NCBI GenBank assembly: GCA_902623685.1
Contig: CACNUQ010000002.1
Span: forward strand, 37,650 to 101,649
DNA from: an uncultured SAR86 cluster bacterium
GTDB taxonomy: Bacteria; Pseudomonadota; Gammaproteobacteria; Magnimaribacterales; D2472
Reading direction: 5' to 3'
Length of the DNA: 64,000 nucleotides
Numbering within the stretch: the first letter of the stretch is position 1; each line of letters opens with the position of its first letter. The notes below the pieces were generated by a model. That model worked only from the letters and a program-made list of their open reading frames with translations, had not been told where the DNA came from and did no database searches. Both the position numbers and the translations under genes were made by a program. This document shows, piece after piece, positions 44,864 through 52,930 of this stretch.

Positions 44864-45865
44864 ATGCCAAAACAAGAGTTTCCATTTCCAATGCCAGATG
44901 GTTGGTTTTGTGTACTAAGAAGTCACGAGCTTGAAAAAGGACAAGTAGAATCAGTCAAATTCTGTGAAGGCGATGTTGCTGCATTTAGAACGGAATCTGG
45001 AAAAATTGGAGTCCTAGATGCATATTGTGGATATTCAGGTATAAACTTAGGATTGAGTGGTGAGGTTGAGGGAGAAACACTTGCCTGTCCTCAACATGGT
45101 ATTAAATGGGATATTTCTGGCTCCTGTGCTGAAATTTCTCCTGACAGCAACGTTCCTGAATCTGCAAAAGACTTAAAGATGTTCAGCTATCCTGTAGTAG
45201 ATGTTAATGGATTTATTTGGGCCTGGCATCATCTCAACAAAGAAGAGCCAGCTTGGGAGGTTCCTGTAATAGAGGGCTTTAATGGAGATGATGAAAAGTG
45301 GGGTAAAGTTCATCATTATGATTACAATATAAATACTGTTTTACAAGAAATAGCAGAAAATGATGTAGATCAAGCACACTTTCCTAAAGTCCATGGATCT
45401 CCAAGCCTTCCTGAAACAGAAGCTATAACTGAAGGAATTTATAAAAAAACAATTGCTGAAACATTAATGGATCCAAACAATGATAGCGTTTCCGAAGAAC
45501 ATAAAGTTGAAGATCATGGAATGTTCACTACAACATTTACTAGAGAATCATGGGGCTTGGGAACCGTTGGGCTGAAAATGGTAAATCTACCTCCCAATGG
45601 TGGAGAATTCATCATGGTAAATGCTTCATGTCCTGTTGATAACAAAAAATCGATTCTAAGATGGTCTATGAGAGTATCAAAAGATATTGAAGATGAGTTA
45701 GGAATGGCGATTATTGATGGGATAGCAAATGGTGTATTAGATGATATGCCTATTTGGGACAATAAAAGCTATGTTGCTGATCCAATTCTTTGCGATGGAG
45801 ATGGTCCGATTAATAAATTTCGTAAATGGGTAAGTCAGTTTTATTCTGAACCATTGCAAAACTGA
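44864..45865 (+). CDS. Rieske non-heme iron oxygenase, KshA/terminal-oxygenase-like
   Basis: 333-residue terminal oxygenase of the type that hydroxylates steroids or other large substrates. The mononuclear iron site is clear: ENDVDQAHFPKVHG with Asp169, His172 and His177. In the N-terminal Rieske domain the second half of the cluster motif is standard (CPQH, Cys75/His78), but the first half reads Cys55-Gly-Tyr57 where Cys-x-His is expected. Spacing from residue 57 to Cys75 (17 residues) is normal, so the alignment is secure. One cluster ligand therefore seems replaced. The gene is divergent from the P450 run. Partner reductase not seen. Confidence 0.85.
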   Translation: MPKQEFPFPMPDGWFCVLRSHELEKGQVESVKFCEGDVAAFRTESGKIGVLDAYCGYSGINLGLSGEVEGETLACPQHGIKWDISGSCAEISPDSNVPESAKDLKMFSYPVVDVNGFIWAWHHLNKEEPAWEVPVIEGFNGDDEKWGKVHHYDYNINTVLQEIAENDVDQAHFPKVHGSPSLPETEAITEGIYKKTIAETLMDPNNDSVSEEHKVEDHGMFTTTFTRESWGLGTVGLKMVNLPPNGGEFIMVNASCPVDNKKSILRWSMRVSKDIEDELGMAIIDGIANGVLDDMPIWDNKSYVADPILCDGDGPINKFRKWVSQFYSEPLQN

Positions 45866-45868
45866 TCT

Positions 45869-46450
45869 TTGGCAAAAGTTCACTTTTTCTACTCAACCAT
45901 GAATGCTGGTAAATCCACTGCTTTGCTTCAATCTAATTATAATTATCATGAAAGTGGAATGCAGACTCTCTTGTTTCTTCCTAAAATTGATGCAGAAAAA
46001 AATAATGGAAAGATTCATTCAAGGATTGGACTAAAAGCTGATGCAATATCAGTTGACAGTGATTTCAACTTTTTTAATTACGTTTCTCAAAAACAAATGG
46101 AGAAATCAATTGAATGCATTTTAATTGATGAGGTTCAATTTCTTTCAAGAGATCAAATTAGGCAAATATGCAAAGTAAGCGATGAGTTAAATATTCCAGC
46201 TATGTGTTATGGAATACGCACTGATTTTCAGGGGAATCTTTTTGAGGGAAGCTCTGAATTACTTGCTCTTGCAGATAACTTGATAGAATTAAAAACAGTT
46301 TGCTATTGTGGAAGAAAAGCTATTATGGTCGTCAGGTTGGATGATAATGGAAAAATTGTAATGGATGGGGATCAGATAAAAATTGGTGGCAATGATTCAT
46401 ATAAAGTATTGTGCAGAAAACACTTTAGGGAGCTAACTCAATTAATTTAA
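45869..46450 (+). CDS. tdk: thymidine kinase
   Basis: Salvage enzyme phosphorylating thymidine. At 193 residues it has the type II length. The start is TTG at 45869, 3 bp after the Rieske stop; the resulting MAKVHFFYSTMNAGKSTALLQ contains the Walker A loop and fits the family exactly. Walker B/DEVQF is present (LIDEVQFLSRDQI). The lasso and zinc site include CYCGRKA and LCRKHF. It appears co-transcribed with the oxygenase, although the functions are unrelated. Confidence 0.93.
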   Translation: MAKVHFFYSTMNAGKSTALLQSNYNYHESGMQTLLFLPKIDAEKNNGKIHSRIGLKADAISVDSDFNFFNYVSQKQMEKSIECILIDEVQFLSRDQIRQICKVSDELNIPAMCYGIRTDFQGNLFEGSSELLALADNLIELKTVCYCGRKAIMVVRLDDNGKIVMDGDQIKIGGNDSYKVLCRKHFRELTQLI

Positions 46451-46456
46451 ATTTAG

Positions 46457-46999
46457 CTATCGTTCTCCTCTTTTAAAATTTTTAAGATAATTATAGGAAG
46501 GATCTTTAGAATTTGGAGTCCCTATATTAGCTCCTTCAATCATTGGATGCGTTAAATTGACTTGTGAAGGATCTGCTACATATGCCCAATCTGCATCAAC
46601 AGCTCTGCTAGAAAACTTCCATTCATCATTTCTTTTTTCATATTTATCAAAATATCTTCCTCCAATTAATACATCATAATCACCGGAATCCGATTGAACT
46701 TGATGAAATGCAATTATATATGTCTCCCCTTCAGCATAAGCTCCATTAAGTTTAATATTGTGAGTAGTAACATTATGGTGAAGGATACTCATTGGTTTTT
46801 GAATCTCGGGCAACATATCAATAAACTCCATGGCCTTTCCTTTAAAAAAAGATCCATGATCATCAAATGCATCTTCATGGTAAAGACTTCGCATTAATTC
46901 ATTATCATGTCGATCAGCAGCTCTACAATAGGTACTCACAAGTTCTCTTATTGCATCTTTATCAATAATTTCTTGTATTTTAGTATTAATATCATTCAT
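46457..46999 (-). CDS. SnoaL-like (NTF2-fold) protein
   Basis: 180-residue cone-shaped alpha+beta barrel protein of the SnoaL_4 group. It begins with IQEIIDKDAIRELVSTYCRAADRHDNELMRSLYHEDAFDDHG, which carries the typical Tyr and Asp residues of the pocket, and ends with a WKFSSRAVDADWAY strand. Such proteins act as isomerases, dehydratases or cyclases in steroid and polyketide pathways, and a ketosteroid isomerase-like role would fit here. It is divergent from the adjacent OYE-type gene with only 14 bp between starts. Specific reaction unknown. Confidence 0.8.
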   Translation of the reverse strand: MNDINTKIQEIIDKDAIRELVSTYCRAADRHDNELMRSLYHEDAFDDHGSFFKGKAMEFIDMLPEIQKPMSILHHNVTTHNIKLNGAYAEGETYIIAFHQVQSDSGDYDVLIGGRYFDKYEKRNDEWKFSSRAVDADWAYVADPSQVNLTHPMIEGANIGTPNSKDPSYNYLKNFKRGER

Positions 47000-47013
47000 A
47001 ATTTTCCTCGTAA

Positions 47014-48966
47014 ATGAAAACTACCCAACAATATAAATCATTACTTTCTCCATTCAAAATTAATAAGCTTGAATTTAAAAATAGGATTTTACTTGCTCCT
47101 ATGGGTGATAATCTTTGCAATAAAGATGGTTCGATTTCAAAAAAACAAGAAGGTTATTTTCTAGCTAGGGCTAAAGGAGGATGTGCAGGAATCATCCTTG
47201 GTTCAGTGGGTGTAAGCAGACCAGCAGGACAAGCTACTCCATTAGAGTTATCGCTTGCATCAGATAGTTTAATTAAAAAATATAAGAAATTTGTGAATTT
47301 GATGCATAAAAATGATTGCAAAGTCATTGCTCAAATTAAACATGGAGGCTCTAAAGCAGCATATGCCGCATCAATTGGTGTCCCATTTCTGGTTCCATCA
47401 TTAAAAGAAATGTCTTCTAAAGATATCGAGCATGGAAAAAGTATGGTTGAAAAATTAACTCCTGAAGAAATGAATGCGTTTGTATCAAATCTTAAGGGCG
47501 CAGGAAACTTTAAAGTTATGGATCTAGATGACATCAAAAAGGTAGTTGAGCAATTTAAAGATGCTGCTGAAAGAGCATTTAAAGCAGGTATTGATGGAAT
47601 AGAAATACATGCTGGACATGGGTACATAATTTCAAGCTTTCTTTCTAAGGCAACAAATCTTAGGACAGATGAATATGGAGGCTCATTAAAAAATAGAATG
47701 AGACTTTTAGATGAGATTATTGATGCAATAAGAACAAAAGTACCTAGAAACTTTCCAATAATTGTTCGACTTGATGGAGAAGAAATCAATATTAAAAATG
47801 GCCTAACTTCGAGTGAAGTATGCAAAATTGCAAAACATATAGAATCAAAAATAGATGCAATTCATGTAAGCAGCTATGCAAATCCAACCTCTGGCCCAGA
47901 TTTCACAAAAGCCCCTTTGAATCATAAAAAAGAAGGTTTTATTAAGGTAACTAACTTAATTAAAAATATCGTAAAAATTCCAATTATAGCTGTAGGGAGG
48001 ATAGAGCCTGAAAAAGCGGAGAAATACATATCTGAGGGAAAATTTAATTTTCTTGCTATGGGAAGAAAGTTGTTAGCAGACCCCAATCTGCCAAATAAAT
48101 TAAAAAATAATGAGCAAGATAAAATTAAACCATGCCAGTACTCTTATGAATGCGTAAGTAGAATCTTTCTAAATGGACAAATGGTATGCGTATCTGATGT
48201 TGGTTTAGGGAAAAAAGATAAGAATTATTCTAAAAAAAATCTTATCATCATTGGAGCTGGTCCTGCTGGATTGGAGCTCTCACTTCAGGCTGCAAAAAGA
48301 AATATAAATGTATCAATATATGAAAAGCAAGAATTCATTGGGGGCAATTTAATTGGAGCATCATTAATATATGAGCCATATAGAAAATTATTAAATTACT
48401 ATCAAGCTTCTATTAAAAATAAACTTATTGATGTGCATTTAAATAAAGAAATCATACTAGATGATATTGAAAAGAAATTTTCAGATTGTCAAAATGTTGT
48501 TATCGCCTCGGGAGGAGTGCCGTCCTCCTCTATTCCTAATGCAATTAATGTTCAATCTTGGTTAAATCCATTTATTGAAAATAATGGTGGTGAAATAGAT
48601 TCTATAAAATTAGATTTAAAAAAAGAAAAATATGGTAACTGTGCCATCTTTGGAACAGATACCATCCAGCTTCATCTAGCTTCTTTTTTAAGCTCAATAG
48701 GGGTCAACGTTTCATTGGTTAGAAGCAATAAAACTATCGGAAGCTCAATGCCAGTTGTTTTAAGATGGAGGATTCTTGATGAATTAGCAAATCAAGTCCC
48801 CGTCATTTATGAAGAGGATTACTTATCAAGAAAATTTGACATAACGCTTGATGCTACTTTTGAATCAAAACCTAATTTAAAAAAGCTTGAAAGCATTGGT
48901 GATTCAAAGCACGGATTGGCATACTTACCTCAAACTGCTAAAGATGCAGTGGGATATTTTAAATAG
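47014..48966 (+). CDS. Old-Yellow-Enzyme/2,4-dienoyl-CoA reductase-type flavoprotein
   Basis: 650-residue multidomain reductase. The N-terminal FMN TIM barrel (about 1-370) has KNRILLAPMGDNLC, AQIKHGGSKA, GIDGIEIHAGHGYIISSFLS, TDEYGGSLKNRM and IAVGRIEPEKAEKY. A linker for a [4Fe-4S] cluster follows, then an FAD/NAD(P) domain (IIGAGPAGLELSLQAAKR). The linker reads CQYSYEC-x11-C. The usual FadH-type ligand set has four cysteines, and here the second is a serine. It lies beside SnoaL, Rieske and P450 genes, so reduction of a ring double bond is a plausible role. Confidence 0.88.
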   Translation: MKTTQQYKSLLSPFKINKLEFKNRILLAPMGDNLCNKDGSISKKQEGYFLARAKGGCAGIILGSVGVSRPAGQATPLELSLASDSLIKKYKKFVNLMHKNDCKVIAQIKHGGSKAAYAASIGVPFLVPSLKEMSSKDIEHGKSMVEKLTPEEMNAFVSNLKGAGNFKVMDLDDIKKVVEQFKDAAERAFKAGIDGIEIHAGHGYIISSFLSKATNLRTDEYGGSLKNRMRLLDEIIDAIRTKVPRNFPIIVRLDGEEINIKNGLTSSEVCKIAKHIESKIDAIHVSSYANPTSGPDFTKAPLNHKKEGFIKVTNLIKNIVKIPIIAVGRIEPEKAEKYISEGKFNFLAMGRKLLADPNLPNKLKNNEQDKIKPCQYSYECVSRIFLNGQMVCVSDVGLGKKDKNYSKKNLIIIGAGPAGLELSLQAAKRNINVSIYEKQEFIGGNLIGASLIYEPYRKLLNYYQASIKNKLIDVHLNKEIILDDIEKKFSDCQNVVIASGGVPSSSIPNAINVQSWLNPFIENNGGEIDSIKLDLKKEKYGNCAIFGTDTIQLHLASFLSSIGVNVSLVRSNKTIGSSMPVVLRWRILDELANQVPVIYEEDYLSRKFDITLDATFESKPNLKKLESIGDSKHGLAYLPQTAKDAVGYFK

Positions 48967-48969
48967 ATT

Positions 48970-50049
48970 TTAAATATCTAATGACTCTTTTACACCTGGA
49001 TGAATAACTTTTCCATCTTGCATATTTAATCCATCAAATAAATATTTATTTTCATTTAAGGCTTTGGTTACTCCCTTTTCTGCTATTTCAAGGATAAATG
49101 GTAGGGTTGCTTTATTGAGTGCAGTAGACGCAGTTAATGGCACAGCTCCTGGCATGTTAGTTACACAATAATGAAGAATCCCATCATAAATAAAAGTTGG
49201 TTCGTCATGATTGGTAGGTTTGCTTGTCTCAAAACATCCCCCTTGATCAATAGAAATATCTACCATCACACTTCCTTCAACCATATTATGCAGCATACTT
49301 TTTTTAATTACCTTCGGAGCTTCTTTTCCAACTTCGTAAACAGAGCCGATAACAAGATCAGATACGCTTATTGCATCTTGAATTGAGTCAGGAGTTGATA
49401 ATATGTATTCTATATTGTCATTTCCATATATTTTTTTTAGGTCATCTAAAACAGATTCATCTAGATCAATAATTTTTACTACAGCATTATTTAATATAGC
49501 TTTAGCAATTGCTTCCTTGCCTGCAACCCCAGCTCCAATCACTGTAACTATTCTTGGATCAATCTTACTTATTAATGTGCCTCTTCCATTATTTGGCTTA
49601 AGAAGATGATATGAACCAACTACCAAACTTAATTGTCCGGCAATTGCGCTCATTGGAGCCAACAATGGCAGTGAGCCATCTGAGGCAGTTACTGTTTCGT
49701 ATGCTATACCAGTAACACCAGTTTCAAGCAATTTTTTAGCCTGAGCAGAGTTTCCTGCTAAATGAAGATATGTAAATAAAGTAAGGTCTTCTCTTAAAAA
49801 TTTAAGCTCTTCTTGAACAGGCTCTTTAACTTTTATAATTAAATCTGCGGCACAAAAGACCTCTTCAGCATTTTGAAGAATGATTGCACCAGATTTACGA
49901 TACAGTGAGTCAGAAAAACCAATTGCAGCGCCTGCATTGGACTGAATTTTTACTTCATGACCTTTCTCAACCAGGGTTTTAACTGAATCAGGAGTTAAGC
50001 CAACTCTGCTCTCATTATTTTTTACCTCTGTTGGAACTCCAATTTTCAT
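48970..50049 (-). CDS. ald: alanine dehydrogenase
   Basis: NAD-dependent enzyme interconverting alanine with pyruvate and ammonia. At 359 residues it is slightly shorter than typical (about 370). The family features are MKIGVPTEVKNNESRVGLTP, the catalytic KVKEPVQEEL, the LFTYLHLAG block, the NAD fold IVTVIGAGVAGKEA and the late YCVTNMPGAVPLTAS. It is convergent with the OYE-type gene (3 bp gap) and sits 10 bp after the M16 protease gene. Confidence 0.95.
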   Translation of the reverse strand: MKIGVPTEVKNNESRVGLTPDSVKTLVEKGHEVKIQSNAGAAIGFSDSLYRKSGAIILQNAEEVFCAADLIIKVKEPVQEELKFLREDLTLFTYLHLAGNSAQAKKLLETGVTGIAYETVTASDGSLPLLAPMSAIAGQLSLVVGSYHLLKPNNGRGTLISKIDPRIVTVIGAGVAGKEAIAKAILNNAVVKIIDLDESVLDDLKKIYGNDNIEYILSTPDSIQDAISVSDLVIGSVYEVGKEAPKVIKKSMLHNMVEGSVMVDISIDQGGCFETSKPTNHDEPTFIYDGILHYCVTNMPGAVPLTASTALNKATLPFILEIAEKGVTKALNENKYLFDGLNMQDGKVIHPGVKESLDI

Positions 50050-50059
50050 TAAATTTTAT

Positions 50060-52867
50060 CTAATATGCATCCCATGAAAAAAATGCAGTATCACGAAAAT
50101 CTTTACCGCGAATCTGAACTGTCAAATTCATAAATTCGCCGTCAACAACAAAACTGTTATTTAATTTAATTAAATCATCTCTTGAAGTATTTGAAATATA
50201 GCTTGCTACTTTTTCTTGAGTATCAAAGTCATAATTACCTTCTTCCCAATCAGCGATTAGAGGAGATACTTCTACAAAAATATTTTCTGGCTTTTGAGTT
50301 AAGTCTTCTAGAAGAGCTGTTTTAACATTGTTGATTGTTTTGTTATCAATTTTTTCTAATGCAGCTGCAAATCCATACTGGAAGTCCATCATTTTCTCCT
50401 TTAAATCTTGTAATTCAGAATTATCACTGACTATTGTCATTCCAATGGCAGGATAATCATGAATATCATAATCAAGACTGAATACAGCATAACCAAGTTG
50501 TTGATTTGTTCTCAATTCATTAAAAAATGATGGGCTGTATAATTTATTTATCATTGCAAATTGAGCCTCTACTTCTAAAGACTTTTTGGGATAAATATAA
50601 ATATCAGCTATGCCTACACCATTTTTTGGAGTGCTAATCTTTTTAATCTTACCAGTACCCGGCATGACCTTAAAATCATCAACTAAACGCCATTGATCTA
50701 ATTGATTTGTTTGACCAAGAATTTCTCTAACATTTTTGGCAAATTTAATAATCTTGTCTGGCTTCTCAATTCCATGAGAAAAAATATCAACATAAATTGA
50801 ATTCAAGTATTCTTGATAAAATCTGTTTAAACCCTCTATAGAGGCCTTATCAAGTGCTGCTGAAATTTCTTTTTTTGAATATAAAAACGGTCCTTGTTTT
50901 GTAGCTGTTGCTGCATAATAATTTAATTGAGCAGATAGCCCTTGCTCAGAGATGCTGTCAAAGGAATCTCTTAGGGCCTTAACTGCATTGGTTAAATCGC
51001 GTTCTGTGAATTCAAAACTTGCAAATTTATTTAACAAATTTGTCGCGAATTTAATTTGATTTGAAGTCCTTCCCAGCAAGCCAAAATATGTGGTGCCATC
51101 TGTATCATAACTTGAGAATATATTAATACCATTTCTTTGAGATGCCCTTTGAAAAATTAGCCGATGTTTTTTTCGAAATACAGCATTTGAAATAAATGCA
51201 TAAGTAAGATTTTCTACGCTACTAGATGGAACAGGTGATTTTAGGTTTATTATCAAAACACCTTCTCTACCCTTGAAGTTTTGAGTATGTGAGAGAAAAG
51301 CCTGTACGCCTTGTTCACTTAATATTCTTTTTGGAATGTCATAATCACCACTTGAGGTAAATAAAACCTCTTCATCATCTAAGTTAATTATTTGTGGCTC
51401 TGGCAGCTTCAATGATACAAATAAATTTTCAGAATACTGTGTCTCAAGGTCTATATTGGAAACTCTAAAGCCACCATCAGCATATTGCAGTGCCTCATCA
51501 ATTTCCTCATCAGGACTTATGTGATAGATCCTAGCTGATTTTTTTGTCATTTGAGATAGTAAATCTGCAATAGCATCTGGCTTAAAGTCGGATGTAACAT
51601 ATGCATAATCAATAAGATTTTGTAATGGGACATCATAAATATTAAAAGCAAAATTAACTGCTAAGCTTAAAGCCTCTGGCGCCCTATAATCCTCAAATTG
51701 AATCTGATTTATACCTGCAAGTTCGTCGAAATACTCTTGTTTTATACCTTCTGATTTAATCAAATCAATGTATTGGAAAGTATTAGCTATTATAAAATCT
51801 TTATTATCCAAGCCTTTATCCGTTAAGGTATATGAAATAAACGCTGATCCATCTGCTCCCCATGCATTAGGATCTATATCTGCAAAGCCATTTTCAATAT
51901 AGCCTTCTTCATTTAAAAAACTCATCAATGCGTTTGTCTCTTGTGAGTTTAAAATCATTTCTACATATTCATTTGGCTTTGATCGCCATAATGATGAATT
52001 ATCATCAATTGAAAATTCAATGACCAGCTCAGGAGATTTGACCTTACTTTTAATAAAAATATCTTTTCCTAAATCTTGATCGCGATAAGCAGAAACAGAA
52101 GTAACTGGACGTTCAACATCAAAATTTTTAATTTTAGCAAAATACTTAGTTGCTAATTTTTTTAATTCCTTTGAACTTTGTTTACCTACAAGAACAAGCT
52201 TCATTAAATTTGCTGAATAGTATTGCTTATAAAAATTATTCAATTTTCTTAAAAGCACCTTTTCGCTATCAGAAAGAGTATCTTTATTCCCAACACCTAA
52301 TTTTGTTCTTGGATGATCAGGATTCCCAGTAACACTAGCAGTTCTTTGCTGAATAAATGAATCCTCTTGCCTGCTTAATAACCACTCAGAATTCACTGCA
52401 TTAATTTCTTTACCTACCATTGAAGGCTCAAATAATGGATCTTTTACAGAGGAGCTTAATCTATCTAAAGCTGGCTCAAATTTCGAGCTGTTAATTGAAA
52501 ATAAATATGTAGTCTGCTCAGCAGCTGTAAATGCATTTGTATCTCCACCATTTTCTTGAATAAATTGCATGTATTCGTTAGGTTCTGGAAATTTTTTTGA
52601 ACCCATAAACAACATATGCTCCAAGAAATGAGCAATTCCTTGAGCGTCTTGGGGGTCTTGGAATGCTCCAACACCAACACTCAAAGTTGCGGCTGAAGTA
52701 ACTAAGTCTGGGTCACTCACAGTAATAACGTCTATGCCATTTTTTAGTTTAAATATCCTATATTCTCTCTTATCTGATGAGCTTTTGTTAACTGAGTCAT
52801 CTGACATTAGTTGCGTGCCAGTCATCATTAAAGATAATAAGACAGTGTAAAAAAGTTTTATTTTCAT
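50060..52867 (-). CDS. M16-family zinc metalloprotease (pitrilysin/insulinase type)
   Basis: Secreted or periplasmic protease for peptides, 935 residues from the ATG at 52867 (the longer frame begins at a TTG two codons upstream). A signal peptide is present (about 1-22). The inverted zinc motif is AHFLEHMLFMG (His80, Glu83, His84), with the third ligand expected in EINAVNSEW. The protein has the full set of four M16 domains, with a second inactive half. Pitrilysin (ptrA) is the nearest familiar enzyme. Confidence 0.92.
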   Translation of the reverse strand: MKIKLFYTVLLSLMMTGTQLMSDDSVNKSSSDKREYRIFKLKNGIDVITVSDPDLVTSAATLSVGVGAFQDPQDAQGIAHFLEHMLFMGSKKFPEPNEYMQFIQENGGDTNAFTAAEQTTYLFSINSSKFEPALDRLSSSVKDPLFEPSMVGKEINAVNSEWLLSRQEDSFIQQRTASVTGNPDHPRTKLGVGNKDTLSDSEKVLLRKLNNFYKQYYSANLMKLVLVGKQSSKELKKLATKYFAKIKNFDVERPVTSVSAYRDQDLGKDIFIKSKVKSPELVIEFSIDDNSSLWRSKPNEYVEMILNSQETNALMSFLNEEGYIENGFADIDPNAWGADGSAFISYTLTDKGLDNKDFIIANTFQYIDLIKSEGIKQEYFDELAGINQIQFEDYRAPEALSLAVNFAFNIYDVPLQNLIDYAYVTSDFKPDAIADLLSQMTKKSARIYHISPDEEIDEALQYADGGFRVSNIDLETQYSENLFVSLKLPEPQIINLDDEEVLFTSSGDYDIPKRILSEQGVQAFLSHTQNFKGREGVLIINLKSPVPSSSVENLTYAFISNAVFRKKHRLIFQRASQRNGINIFSSYDTDGTTYFGLLGRTSNQIKFATNLLNKFASFEFTERDLTNAVKALRDSFDSISEQGLSAQLNYYAATATKQGPFLYSKKEISAALDKASIEGLNRFYQEYLNSIYVDIFSHGIEKPDKIIKFAKNVREILGQTNQLDQWRLVDDFKVMPGTGKIKKISTPKNGVGIADIYIYPKKSLEVEAQFAMINKLYSPSFFNELRTNQQLGYAVFSLDYDIHDYPAIGMTIVSDNSELQDLKEKMMDFQYGFAAALEKIDNKTINNVKTALLEDLTQKPENIFVEVSPLIADWEEGNYDFDTQEKVASYISNTSRDDLIKLNNSFVVDGEFMNLTVQIRGKDFRDTAFFSWDAY

Positions 52868-52930
52868 ATTCAAATTAACGATTAAAAAGTTTCTAGTAAA
52901 GTTTACTTTACAATTTTACAAATTGCATGC

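Noticed and set aside
47331..47825. 164-codon minus-strand frame inside the OYE-type gene
   Set aside because: Antisense shadow of a conserved FMN barrel, with serine/proline-rich low-information sequence and no ribosome site noted.
52896..52911. GTAAAG-TTTA-CTTTAC stem as terminator of the DUF305 transcript or M16 operator
   Set aside because: Only 6 AT-rich base pairs; such stems are common by chance here.
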